From JACKIC01 sp964392305 (GTDB taxonomy: Bacteria > Planctomycetota > UBA1135 > UBA2386): DNA of 64,000 bases. The notes under the pieces were generated by a model. The model made no database searches and was not told the DNA's origin. It saw nothing but the letters and a program-made list of their open reading frames with translations. A program made the translations under genes and the position numbers. The stretch is from assembly GCA_964392305.1 (NCBI GenBank), contig CAYMPV010000021.1, positions 37,267-101,266 of the forward strand. The letters are read 5' to 3'. Positions 53,892-62,694 of this stretch are shown here, in pieces. Positions within the stretch are counted from its first letter, which is position 1. Every line of letters begins with the position of its first letter.

Positions 53892-55565
53892 ATGTCCGCC
53901 GACGTTTCCTTTGCCGCTGTCATGAGCGATCTCGCCCAGGCTTTGGGCGTCGAGGTGCCGCCGTCGGCCGGCGTTGCGGTCAGTAGTTTCGACCTTTGCG
54001 ACCCAGGCAGTCTGCTGGGGCGTGACGAGCCTTGGCTGCTCGAAGGCGTGCGCGCGGCGGCGTCCGGTGGGGACCCGCTGCCACGGGCGCGCGCCGCCAT
54101 CAGCGGACTGGTGCGCGGCGGCGGGTCGGTGGCCCTGTTCGGCAGCGAAGCGGCGGCGATCGAGCATCTGTCGGCGGGTGGCGCGCAGGTGCTGGCGGTG
54201 GGGGATGCGCTGGCCGAGGCTGCCGAACTGCCCCGCTGCGCTCTGCTCGAAGTGACGGCCGAGCGGCTGGCGGCAGTCGACCTGCTCGTGGTCGAGCCGA
54301 CCGCCCCCGCGGGTGACCTGGCGCGGCTGCGAGAACTCGCAACGGCTGCCGGCGCGAGGGTCGTGTTCGACGAACGGCGCACGGCGTTCCGGGCCGCGCC
54401 GACGACCGTCGCGGCGTTGCTCGTGGCCACCGGCGGGCGCGGGCCGGACGTGGTGCTGCTCGGTTCCTCGCTGGCCGCGGGGCTGCCGTTCGCCGCCATC
54501 GTCGGCGACGCCACCTCGACCTCGATCGGCGCGGTGACGGCTGCCGTCGTCGCCGTCGTCGTCGAACAGTTGGTGAGTACGCCGGTGTTCGCCGACCTCG
54601 AACAGCATGTCGCGACGATCGTCGCCGCCGTCGATGCGGCTGCGGCCCGCGAACAGGTGCGCATCGCGTGGTCGGGCCCCGCCGCGATGCCGAGCCTGTC
54701 GTTCGCCGATCAGGAAGGCGCCGAGGGCGCTCTGATCCTGCATCACTTCGGGCTCGAGCTGGCCGCCGCCGGCTGCGCCAGCAAGGGGCCGCTGCTGCTG
54801 CCGGCGTCGCTGCGCCGCGCCGGCGTGGCACCGGTGCTCGGCATGTTCGCGCACGCCGTCGCGCGCGTGCGCACGCTGCTGATCGAATACAACTCCTACC
54901 TGTCCGGGGGCCTTCCGTTCGTGTTCCCGGGCGGCGATCCGGTGCTGCGCGCGCGCGGCGTGGCGCGTTACCGCTACCCCAAGCTTGCCGAAGTCGACGT
55001 CGACGCGCGCGGTGACGCCATCCGGATCGCGTTCGCGGCGAGTGAACTCGGCGCGGTGACGTCGTCGGGGTTCTACGTGCCGACGCGGCTCTCGGGCGAC
55101 GTCGACGTCGCGGTGCGGTACGTCGTGCAGCAGTTCTCGTCGGGGCCCGACGCGACCTGCCTGGGGCTGTTCCTGCAGAACGAGGCGTCGACGGCGCGTT
55201 ACTACGCGCAGCTCATGAGCACCAGCGACGCGCCGACGGCGCGCAGCGTCGCGCTCGGCCACGCCGGCGCCGTGATCGGCCGCGGCGCCGTGCCGGGCGT
55301 GACCGGTTGGCTGCGCCTGCGCCGCGCCGGGGGCCGCGTCACGGCCTGGCATCGCGACGTCGCCGAGGCCGCGTGGCGAGAACTCGGCAGCGTCGCGGCG
55401 ACCGGCGACGACCTGATCGTCGGCGCCAAGATCTGGTCCAAGGTGCGCACCGAGGGGCTGGTCGCCGAGCTGTCCGACCTGTCGATCGATGCGGTCGTCG
55501 CCGCCGATCAGGCGCCCCTGTTGGCGAGTCGGCCCGATCCCAGATGCGCCGCCAGGAACCGGTAG
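53892..55565 (+). CDS. Pseudo-aminotransferase (class III fold remnant) fused to DUF1349/LamG-like domain
   Basis: About 557 residues if the ATG at 53892 is used; ATGs at 53853 and 53922 are alternatives. Residues 30-205 follow the GSA-type aminotransferase in shortened form: LLVVEPTAPAGDLARLREL, VVFDERRTAFR (active enzymes have DEVxTGFR) and PDVVLLGSSLAAGLPFAAI. In the last, Ser192 stands where active enzymes have the PLP lysine (LGKxxGGG). The Y-H-G loop is also absent, so transaminase activity is unlikely. Residues from about 340 on look like a DUF1349/LamG beta-sandwich (FYVPTRLSGDVDVAVRYVVQ, GWLRLRRAGGRVTAWHRD, WRELGSVAATGDDLIVGAKI). The last 58 bp overlap the convergent RND gene. Role unknown. 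Confidence 0.65.
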   Translation: MSADVSFAAVMSDLAQALGVEVPPSAGVAVSSFDLCDPGSLLGRDEPWLLEGVRAAASGGDPLPRARAAISGLVRGGGSVALFGSEAAAIEHLSAGGAQVLAVGDALAEAAELPRCALLEVTAERLAAVDLLVVEPTAPAGDLARLRELATAAGARVVFDERRTAFRAAPTTVAALLVATGGRGPDVVLLGSSLAAGLPFAAIVGDATSTSIGAVTAAVVAVVVEQLVSTPVFADLEQHVATIVAAVDAAAAREQVRIAWSGPAAMPSLSFADQEGAEGALILHHFGLELAAAGCASKGPLLLPASLRRAGVAPVLGMFAHAVARVRTLLIEYNSYLSGGLPFVFPGGDPVLRARGVARYRYPKLAEVDVDARGDAIRIAFAASELGAVTSSGFYVPTRLSGDVDVAVRYVVQQFSSGPDATCLGLFLQNEASTARYYAQLMSTSDAPTARSVALGHAGAVIGRGAVPGVTGWLRLRRAGGRVTAWHRDVAEAAWRELGSVAATGDDLIVGAKIWSKVRTEGLVAELSDLSIDAVVAADQAPLLASRPDPRCAARNR

Positions 55566-58500
55566 GCGACGGGCGTCACCACCAGACTCAGCACCAGGCT
55601 CAGCAGCTGGCCACCGATCACCACGATCGAGATCGCCTTGCGTTCTTCGGCGCCCGGGCCGGCGCCGAGCGCCAGCGGGATCATGCCGGCGACGAACGCC
55701 AGCGTGGTCATCAGGATCGGCCGCAGGCGGTCGCGACTGCCCTGGATCACCGCTTCGTCGAGCGGCATGCCGCTGCGCAGCAGCTGGTTGCTGTGGTCGA
55801 TCTGCAGGATCGAGTTCTTCTTGACCATGCCGAACAGCACCAGCACGCCGAGCGCCGAGTAGAGATTCAACGACTCGCCGGCGATCAGCAACGAGAGCAG
55901 CGCGAACGGCGCGGCCAACGGCAGTGCCAGCAGGATCACCAACGGCTGCAGCACGCTCTCGAACTGCGCCGCGAGGATCATGTACATGAACAGCACCGAC
56001 AGCGCGAAGGCGATCAAGAACTCGCCGCCGGTGCGTTCGAGTTCGCGGGCGCGGCCGGCGACGGCGGTGCTGTACTCGGGGCCCATGCCGAGCTCGTCGG
56101 CAGCCTGGCGCAGCGCGTCGATGCGTTCGCCGAGCGCGTAACCGGTCGCGATCGAGCCGCGCAGGCTGTTCTGGCGCTGCCGGTCCAGGCGGTCGATGCG
56201 CGAAGCGCTTTGCGCCGGCACGATCTCGACCAGGTTGTCGAGTCGGATCGGCGGACCCGTGCGGCGCGGCACCATCAGGCGGCCGAACTCCTCGACGTCG
56301 GCGCGGTCGACTTGCCGCAGGCGCAGACGCACGTCGTACTCCTCGTCGAGCATCGGGTCGCGGAAGCGACTGACCTGGCGGTCGCCGCCGACCATCAAGC
56401 GCAGGGCGAAGGCGACGTCCTCGACGTCGACGGCGAGTTCGGCGGCGCGGGCGCGGTCGACCTGCACGCGCAGTTCAGGCTGGGTGAGGCGCAGCGTGGT
56501 GTCGAGGTCCTCCATGCCGCCGAGTTCGCGCGCGCGTTCCTTGAGGCGTCGCCCGTACTCGTCGAGCTGCACCAGGTCCGGGCCGCGGATCGCGAAGTCG
56601 ATGTCGAAGTTGCCGCCGCCGATGTTGAAGCTGCGCTGATTGCGCACCGAACAACGCAGGTCGGGGAACTTCCGCAGTCGGCGGCGGATCTCGCTCATCA
56701 CGTCGCGCTGCGAGTAGTTGCCGCGGAACGCGGCCAGTGGGTCGCCGGCCAGGGTGCTGTCCCACAGGCGGCCGATCGAGAAGCGGCGCTGTTCGTGCGG
56801 TTCGATGCGCACGTAGAGCGAACCGCTGCTGACGCCGCCGAGGAAGCCACCGCCCGATTGCGCGAGCACCGTGGTGACGCCCGGGATCGCGCGGACCTCG
56901 GTCTCGACCGCGAGCACGGCCTGGTCCATCGCTTCGTAGCCGACCTGATCGGGGCCGCTGATGCGCACGTCGAACTCGCCTTCGTCGACATCCGAGGGGA
57001 TGTAGTCGAGCTGCACGTGCTGGACCAGCGGTACGACCGAGAAGGTGACCGCGATGGCCACCATCAGCGTCAGCACCGGGTGACGCAGCGCCTTGCGCAG
57101 CAGCCACAAGTACGCCCGTTCGGTGACGGCGGCGCGATTGCCGTGCATCGCCGCCATCGAGTCGGTGCGCAGCCAGCGCGCGCTCAGCATCGGCGTCAGC
57201 GAGAACGACACCACCAGGCTGACCAGCACGGCGGCAGCGGCGGTGATGCCGAACTGGAACAGGAACCGGCCGCTGATGCTCGACATGAACGAGACCGGTA
57301 CGAAGATCACGACCAGGCTGAAGGTCGTCGCCAGCACCGCGAGGCCGATCTCCTTGGTGGCGCCGGTCGCCGCCGCGAACGGCGTCATCTTCTTCTCGTT
57401 GGCCCAACGGTGGATGTTCTCGAGCACGACGATGGCGTCGTCGATGACCACGCCGACCATCAGCACCAGGGCCAGCATCGTCACGCTGTTGAGCGTGAAG
57501 CCCAGCGCCCACATCAGGCCGAAGGTGGTGATCACCGATGCCGGGATCGCCAGCGCCGCGATCACCGTCGCGCGCCAGCTGCGCAGGAACAGCAGCACGA
57601 CCAGCGATGCCAGGATCGAGCCGATCACGAGATGCAGCTCGATCTCGTGCAGGGCCTCGTAGATGTAGCGCGACTGGTCGCGGATCACCTCGAGGCGCAG
57701 GTCGGACGGCAGCTCCAGGCGCAGTCGTTCGACGGCCTGCTTGCAGCGTTCGATCACCGCCACGGTGTTCTCACCGGATTGGCGGCGGATGTCGAGCTGT
57801 ACACACGGCACGCCGTCGAGCCGTGCCGCCGAGCGCGGATCCTCGGTGCCGTCCTCGGCGCGCCCGATGTCGGCGATGCGCACGCCGACGCCATCGCGGG
57901 TCTCGATCACCAGATCGTCGAAGCGGCGTGGGTCGTAGATGCGCCCCATGGTGCGCAGCACCAGTTCGCGGTCGGCGGTGCTGACGTTGCCGCCCGGGGT
58001 GTCGCTGTTCTGCCGCACCAGGGCTTCGCGCACCTTGGTGATCGGCAGGTCGTAGGCGGCCAGCCGGTCGGCATCGAGCCAGATGTTGATCGTGCGTTGC
58101 CGGCCGCCGTCGATGCGCACCTCGCCGACGCCCGATTCGCGTTCGAGGCGGCGCTTGATCCGCTTGTCGGCAAACTCGGTCAGCTCGCGCAGCGGGCGAT
58201 CCCCGGACAAGGCCAGGGTCAGGATCGCGTTGCTGTCGTTGTCGAACTTCGACACCACCGGCGGCTCGATGTCGCGCGGCAGGTTCCGCGCGGCGACGGC
58301 GACGCGGTCGCGCACGTCCTGCGCGGCCAGGTCGATGTCGCGCGACAGGTCGAAGGTGCAGATCACGAACGCGCTGCCCGTGCTCGAGATCGAACGCAGT
58401 TCGGTGATGCCGGCGACCGAGTTGAGCGCCTCTTCGATCGGTTGCGACACGGTGACCTCGACCTCCTCGGGTGAGGCGCCGGGCAACGTCGCGCGCACCG

Positions 58501-58639
58501 ACACCGTCGGCAGGTCCACCGAGGGGTAACGATCGACCGACAGCTTGCTGAAGCCGACTGCGCCGACGACCACCATCGCCAGCACGAACATGCAGGCGAA
58601 CACGGGGCGGTGGATGCAGATCTCGGCGAGCTTCTGCAT
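55508..58639 (-). CDS. RND efflux transporter permease (HAE1/AcrB-like)
   Basis: A 1043-residue inner-membrane RND pump of full family length. It begins with a TM helix (RPVFACMFVLAMVVVGAVGF). Signature segments: SVDRYPSVDLPTVSV, the acid pair in VGVVIDDAIVVLENIHR (proton relay, near residue 400), and FGMVKKNSILQIDHSNQL with the TM10-type lysine. Both large periplasmic loops are present (for example GGGFLGGVSSGSLYV). The ATG at 58639 is 1 bp after the adaptor gene stop, so the two form an operon. No outer-membrane TolC gene is seen nearby. Probably exports hydrophobic toxic compounds; substrates cannot be read from sequence. Confidence 0.93.
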   Translation of the reverse strand: MQKLAEICIHRPVFACMFVLAMVVVGAVGFSKLSVDRYPSVDLPTVSVRATLPGASPEEVEVTVSQPIEEALNSVAGITELRSISSTGSAFVICTFDLSRDIDLAAQDVRDRVAVAARNLPRDIEPPVVSKFDNDSNAILTLALSGDRPLRELTEFADKRIKRRLERESGVGEVRIDGGRQRTINIWLDADRLAAYDLPITKVREALVRQNSDTPGGNVSTADRELVLRTMGRIYDPRRFDDLVIETRDGVGVRIADIGRAEDGTEDPRSAARLDGVPCVQLDIRRQSGENTVAVIERCKQAVERLRLELPSDLRLEVIRDQSRYIYEALHEIELHLVIGSILASLVVLLFLRSWRATVIAALAIPASVITTFGLMWALGFTLNSVTMLALVLMVGVVIDDAIVVLENIHRWANEKKMTPFAAATGATKEIGLAVLATTFSLVVIFVPVSFMSSISGRFLFQFGITAAAAVLVSLVVSFSLTPMLSARWLRTDSMAAMHGNRAAVTERAYLWLLRKALRHPVLTLMVAIAVTFSVVPLVQHVQLDYIPSDVDEGEFDVRISGPDQVGYEAMDQAVLAVETEVRAIPGVTTVLAQSGGGFLGGVSSGSLYVRIEPHEQRRFSIGRLWDSTLAGDPLAAFRGNYSQRDVMSEIRRRLRKFPDLRCSVRNQRSFNIGGGNFDIDFAIRGPDLVQLDEYGRRLKERARELGGMEDLDTTLRLTQPELRVQVDRARAAELAVDVEDVAFALRLMVGGDRQVSRFRDPMLDEEYDVRLRLRQVDRADVEEFGRLMVPRRTGPPIRLDNLVEIVPAQSASRIDRLDRQRQNSLRGSIATGYALGERIDALRQAADELGMGPEYSTAVAGRARELERTGGEFLIAFALSVLFMYMILAAQFESVLQPLVILLALPLAAPFALLSLLIAGESLNLYSALGVLVLFGMVKKNSILQIDHSNQLLRSGMPLDEAVIQGSRDRLRPILMTTLAFVAGMIPLALGAGPGAEERKAISIVVIGGQLLSLVLSLVVTPVAYRFLAAHLGSGRLANRGA

Positions 58640-58640
58640 C

Positions 58641-59825
58641 TCAGTTGCCCTCGATCCGCACCGGGGCACCGCGGGTCAGGTCGGCAGGAGCACGGATCAC
58701 GGCGGCGTCGGCGCCGATACCGGCGACGATCTCGATGCGATCGTCGAGCCGGCGTCCCAGCGTCACCAGATGTTCGACCGCCTTGCCGTCGGTGACCGTG
58801 AACACGCGGTCGACGCCAGCGAACGAGACCACGGCGGACTGTGGCACGACCAGCGCCGGCTCGTTCGCGGCGATCACCACCTCGGCGCGGCAGAAGGCGC
58901 CGGGCAGCAGCTTGCCGTCGTCGTTCGCGACGGCCGCCTCGACCAACAGGGTGCGGTTGACCCGATCGATCTGTGAACCCAGTCGCGTGACCTTGCCGGC
59001 GAACGATCCGCTCAGGCCATCGACGGTGAAGTTGACGGTCAGGCCCAGGCGGATCTCGTTGGCCTGGCGCTCGGGGACCTCGAGCCGCAGGCGCAGCGGG
59101 TTGGTGCGCAGCAACGTGAGCACCGGGGTGCCGGCGCTCAGATACTGCCCGACGGCCGCGTGCCGCGACGCGACGCGGCCCGCCCACGGAGCGTGGATCT
59201 CGGCGTCCTGCCGCCGCTTGTCGGCGATCGCGAGCTGCTGGCGCCTGACCTCGAGTTCGGCAAGCCAGGTGCGCGCCTGGTCGCGCGCGCGTTGCACGCG
59301 GCTCTGGGCGACGGCGAACGCGGCGTTGGCGGCGTCGAGCTCGGCTGGCGACCGCAGCTGCTTCTGCACCAGTTCGAGGGTTCGATCGCGCTGCAGCCGC
59401 GCGTCGTCGAGCACGGCCTCCGCCTCACGCACGGCGGCGACGGTGCCGATGTCGAGTTCTTGTCCCTCGACGCTCTGCAATCCGAGTTGGGCGCGAGCCT
59501 GTTCGAGTTGTGCGGCGGCGGTGGCGCGCTCTAGTTCGAAGTCACGACGGTCGAGGGCGGCGAGCAGATCGCCCGCACCGACGTCGTCGCCGAGGTCGAC
59601 GCGCAGTTCGACCAGCCGGCCGGTCACCTGGAAGCCGAGCACCAGTTCGTCGAGCGCGAGCAGGGTGCCGTGCACCTGCACCTGCCGCGGCAGCTGGGCC
59701 GGCTCGACCTTGACGAGGGAAACGGCGCGCGGTGCCGGCGCCGTGCGTGCGGCGGCCTTGCTGTCCCCGCCACCGCAAGCGGCGAGCAGCAGGGAGGCGG
59801 CGATGAGGCGGGGGTGGTGGGGCAT
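58641..59825 (-). CDS. RND efflux periplasmic adaptor (membrane fusion protein), lipoprotein
   Basis: A 394-residue adaptor of the HlyD/AcrA family. Lipobox LLAAC near residue 18 suggests anchoring to the inner membrane. Order of parts: beta-barrel/lipoyl half (VTGRLVELRVDLGDDVGAGD), a long coiled-coil hairpin (about 90-190, ERATAAAQLEQARAQLG and similar), the second lipoyl half (HAPWAGRVASRHAAVGQYLS), and a beta-barrel with VVPQSAVVSFAGVDRVF. The start ATG at 59825 begins the lipoprotein signal. It is 1 bp upstream of the pump gene and should form a tripartite complex with it. Confidence 0.92.
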   Translation of the reverse strand: MPHHPRLIAASLLLAACGGGDSKAAARTAPAPRAVSLVKVEPAQLPRQVQVHGTLLALDELVLGFQVTGRLVELRVDLGDDVGAGDLLAALDRRDFELERATAAAQLEQARAQLGLQSVEGQELDIGTVAAVREAEAVLDDARLQRDRTLELVQKQLRSPAELDAANAAFAVAQSRVQRARDQARTWLAELEVRRQQLAIADKRRQDAEIHAPWAGRVASRHAAVGQYLSAGTPVLTLLRTNPLRLRLEVPERQANEIRLGLTVNFTVDGLSGSFAGKVTRLGSQIDRVNRTLLVEAAVANDDGKLLPGAFCRAEVVIAANEPALVVPQSAVVSFAGVDRVFTVTDGKAVEHLVTLGRRLDDRIEIVAGIGADAAVIRAPADLTRGAPVRIEGN

Positions 59826-59951
59826 CGGGACGCGGATGCTAACAGCTGAGCAGTCGAGGTCGCGCACCGAGCTGGTTGCGAGATGCCCGGGCGGCGCAAC
59901 AGTTCGGTCGCACCAGCGACCTCGCATCGCTGATGGTATGGTGCCGCTCCC

Positions 59952-61586
59952 ATGCTGCTACGCATTGCACTGGCAGGAGCCCTGGCGATGGCAACGGTCG
60001 TCGCTCAGGCGCCTCCTGGCTTCAAGACCTACGAGAACAAGCTCGCCGCGCTCACCTTCTTCTATCCCGTCGTCTATCAGGAGGTGTCGGTGCCGCCGAC
60101 CGAGCAGACGCTGGTCGCGCGTTACGTGCTCAAGGACAAGCCGCGTGAGCTCAAGAAGGTCGATGACCGCGCCTACAAGGCCGTCGAGCCGCAGTTGTAC
60201 TACTACAAGTTCGAGCTGCCGCAGGCGGTGACCGGTGCGGCTGCCGCCGAGCCGTCCGAGCCGGGCAAGCCATCGACGGTGCGCGAGGCGATGGAGGCGA
60301 GCAGCAAGGTGGCCTCGTGGGAAGACTTCATCAAGCGCTTCGCCAATTGGCGGCTCGAGGAAGACGCGCGGCGCCCCGGTTACTTCACGCTCGTCTACAC
60401 GGAGCCCTGGACCATGCCCGAGACGGTGCCGGTCGGGCGCCTCGTGCGCTTGCAGGAAGGTAATGACATCTTCGGCGCGTTCGGGTTCACGCCGACCGCC
60501 TACGCCAAGGTCTTCGATCGCCAGTTCGACAAACTCGCCAAAGGCATCGCGCTCGGCGACGACGCCGACGATGCCAGCGAACGCGCCAGCGAGAAGATCG
60601 ACCGCATCTACGCGAGCGGCGACTTCAGCGCGGTCGAACTGCGCAAGAAGGCCCGCAGTGAGATGGCGCGCGGTTGGAAGGCGTACGACACGCCGAACTA
60701 CCTGATCGTGCACCACTCGAAGAACGAGGGGCTGATCAAACGCATCGGCCGCGACATCGAGGCGATGCGGTCACTCTACATGGAGCTGTTCCCGCCGACC
60801 AAACCGGTCGAGGCGGTCAGCATCGTGCGCGTCTGTCGCACCAAGGAGGAGTACAGCCAGTATGGCGGTCCGCCCAACACCGGCGGCTACTGGCATCCGG
60901 GCAACGAGGAGCTCGTGTTCTACGACTACTCGTACACGATGAAGACGCTCGACGACGACGAGAAGAAGGCGATGGGCAAACGTAAGCTCACCGACGACGA
61001 CTCGCTGCTCGTGCTCTATCACGAGGCCTTTCACCAGTACATCTTCTACGCGGTCGGCGAGTTCGCGCCGCACGACTGGTTCAACGAAGGCTACGGCGAC
61101 TACTTCTCGGGCACCGACATCGGCAAGAGCGTCGGCAAGGTGCAGGGCATCGATCCGAGCCCGTGGCGCATCCACCTGGCCAAGGACATGTGTGAGTACG
61201 GCGAGGGTTTCGTACCGCTCAAGCAGATCCTCGAGGCCGAACGCGCGGTGTTCTACAACCGCGCCCGCATCGCCTTCTTCTACGCCGGCGCCTGGTCGTT
61301 CGTCTACTTCCTCAAGCAGAGCCCCGAGGCCCAGGCGCATCCGCAGTGGTCGAAGCTGTTGCTGACCTACTTCGAGACCGCCAAGACCGCGTATGCGGAG
61401 GAACTGACCAAGCTCGGTGAGAACCCCGATCTCGGCCAGAAGCAGGTCGCGCAGTTCAACGCGCGCAAGGCGGCGCTGAAGGCTGCGCTCGACGGCGTCG
61501 ACATCGCGGAACTCGAGAAGGCGTGGAAGAAGTACGTCGTCGAGATGCGCGATCCGTGGCCGTCGTTGCGCAAGAAGCGCAAGTGA
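59952..61586 (+). CDS. Secreted gluzincin-type metalloprotease (DUF1570-like)
   Basis: A 544-residue protein with a signal peptide (MLLRIALAGALAMATVVAQ). The zinc site is H357-E358-AFH361 (HExxH), with the third ligand in N-E379-GYGDYF, 17 residues later, as in gluzincin-type peptidases (E-x-x-x-D follows). The upstream region YDTPNYLIVHHSKNEGLIKR and MRSLYMELFPPTKPV is typical of planctomycete DUF1570-like proteins. The N-terminal 200 residues are of unknown type. It is divergent from the RND operon. The C-terminal region is Lys-rich (LRKKRK at the end). Probably an extracellular peptidase. Confidence 0.85.
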   Translation: MLLRIALAGALAMATVVAQAPPGFKTYENKLAALTFFYPVVYQEVSVPPTEQTLVARYVLKDKPRELKKVDDRAYKAVEPQLYYYKFELPQAVTGAAAAEPSEPGKPSTVREAMEASSKVASWEDFIKRFANWRLEEDARRPGYFTLVYTEPWTMPETVPVGRLVRLQEGNDIFGAFGFTPTAYAKVFDRQFDKLAKGIALGDDADDASERASEKIDRIYASGDFSAVELRKKARSEMARGWKAYDTPNYLIVHHSKNEGLIKRIGRDIEAMRSLYMELFPPTKPVEAVSIVRVCRTKEEYSQYGGPPNTGGYWHPGNEELVFYDYSYTMKTLDDDEKKAMGKRKLTDDDSLLVLYHEAFHQYIFYAVGEFAPHDWFNEGYGDYFSGTDIGKSVGKVQGIDPSPWRIHLAKDMCEYGEGFVPLKQILEAERAVFYNRARIAFFYAGAWSFVYFLKQSPEAQAHPQWSKLLLTYFETAKTAYAEELTKLGENPDLGQKQVAQFNARKAALKAALDGVDIAELEKAWKKYVVEMRDPWPSLRKKRK

Positions 61587-61616
61587 GCGCCTCACTGCGC
61601 CGTCGATCGAACGTGC

Positions 61617-62669
61617 TCAGCGATCGCCCTCGATCGCGCGCAGCGCTGCCTTGGCGAGCACGGCCTCGGCGCCCTTGCCCGCGGCGAGGCGGTGCAGCGC
61701 GGGGGCGGCGTCGGCCGCACCCTGGCCGATCGCGGCGAGTGTCGTGATCGCGTCGCGGCGCACCGTCGTATCCTTGCCTGAGGTCACGATGCGCGCGAGC
61801 GCGGCCGTTGCCGGCTTGGCTTCGGCGCCGAGCGCGCGCAACTCCGCGAGGGACGACACCGCCTCTTCGACGGTGCCGTGCTCCGCGAACCAGCGGTGCG
61901 CGACGAGGGCTTCGCGCGGCGTGCCCGAGACCGCGACGATCGCTTCGGCCGCGGCGCGGCGAAGGTCGAGTTCCGGTCCGTTGACCCACATGGGTGGGTT
62001 TGGGCTTTCGAGTTGACGCGTCAGCGCGTCGCGCAGCCCTGCCGCCGTTCGGCCGCGGTGTCTGCAGACGTCGATGGCCGCCTCCGTGGCGTAGCAGCGC
62101 TTCTCGTTGTCGAGCCAGTCCTCGAGCAGCGTGTCATGGATTATGTCGACGCGGCGTTGCCGGAACACAGCCCGTGACACGAGCCAGTGACGTTCGATCA
62201 CCTCCGGGGTGGCCACTACGGCCTCGGGCCGTCCCTGCGACACCAGGTGCTGCCGCAACTCGCGCACATGGGCTTTGCCCTGGTCGTCGTCGACCCAGAG
62301 CACGATCGTGCCGATTGCCCGACAGGCGTCGAGTTTGGTACGTACTTCGAGCTCCTCCTGCAGCAGCGCCAGCAGCACCGGCATCGCCTCCGTGGAACGA
62401 GGGCCGAGCGCGTCGAGTACCGCGATCGCGCGGCGCAGGCGCTGCTCATCAGCGCCGCGCCGCCTGTCGCGCACCGCATGCAACGACTGCGCGAGGGCGT
62501 CGTCTGCTGCCACAACCTGACGCATGGGCACATCCGCCTTGCCGTCGAGGTAGTCGGCGACGAATGAACGTTGCTGCGCAGCGACGGCGGCCGTCAGCAA
62601 CGCCACCGCGGCGGCGAACTGCCGCGCCGACCGAGGCGCGCACAGCGACGGCGTGCAGGTCCTTCGCAT
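61617..62669 (-). CDS. Secreted HEAT-repeat protein
   Basis: A 350-residue protein with a signal-like N-terminus (PRSARQFAAAVALLTAAVAAQ). Repeats with HEAT/PBS-lyase character include LRRAIAVLDALGPRSTEAMP, VLLALLQEELEVRTKLDACR, RRAAAEAIVAVSGTPREALV and RRDAITTLAAIGQGAADAAP. No catalytic motif. The protein is probably a scaffold outside the cytoplasm. It converges with the protease gene (30 bp apart) and lies 25 bp downstream of the propeller gene stop on the same strand region, so it could be in an operon with that gene. Confidence 0.75.
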   Translation of the reverse strand: MRRTCTPSLCAPRSARQFAAAVALLTAAVAAQQRSFVADYLDGKADVPMRQVVAADDALAQSLHAVRDRRRGADEQRLRRAIAVLDALGPRSTEAMPVLLALLQEELEVRTKLDACRAIGTIVLWVDDDQGKAHVRELRQHLVSQGRPEAVVATPEVIERHWLVSRAVFRQRRVDIIHDTLLEDWLDNEKRCYATEAAIDVCRHRGRTAAGLRDALTRQLESPNPPMWVNGPELDLRRAAAEAIVAVSGTPREALVAHRWFAEHGTVEEAVSSLAELRALGAEAKPATAALARIVTSGKDTTVRRDAITTLAAIGQGAADAAPALHRLAAGKGAEAVLAKAALRAIEGDR

Positions 62670-62694
62670 GGCCGCAGCATAGCGGGGGTGCGGA

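Noticed and set aside
55307..58474. Plus-strand frame of 1055 codons across the RND pump
   Set aside because: It is antisense to a pump with complete family signatures and is rich in Arg/His/Asp/Gln without any domain.
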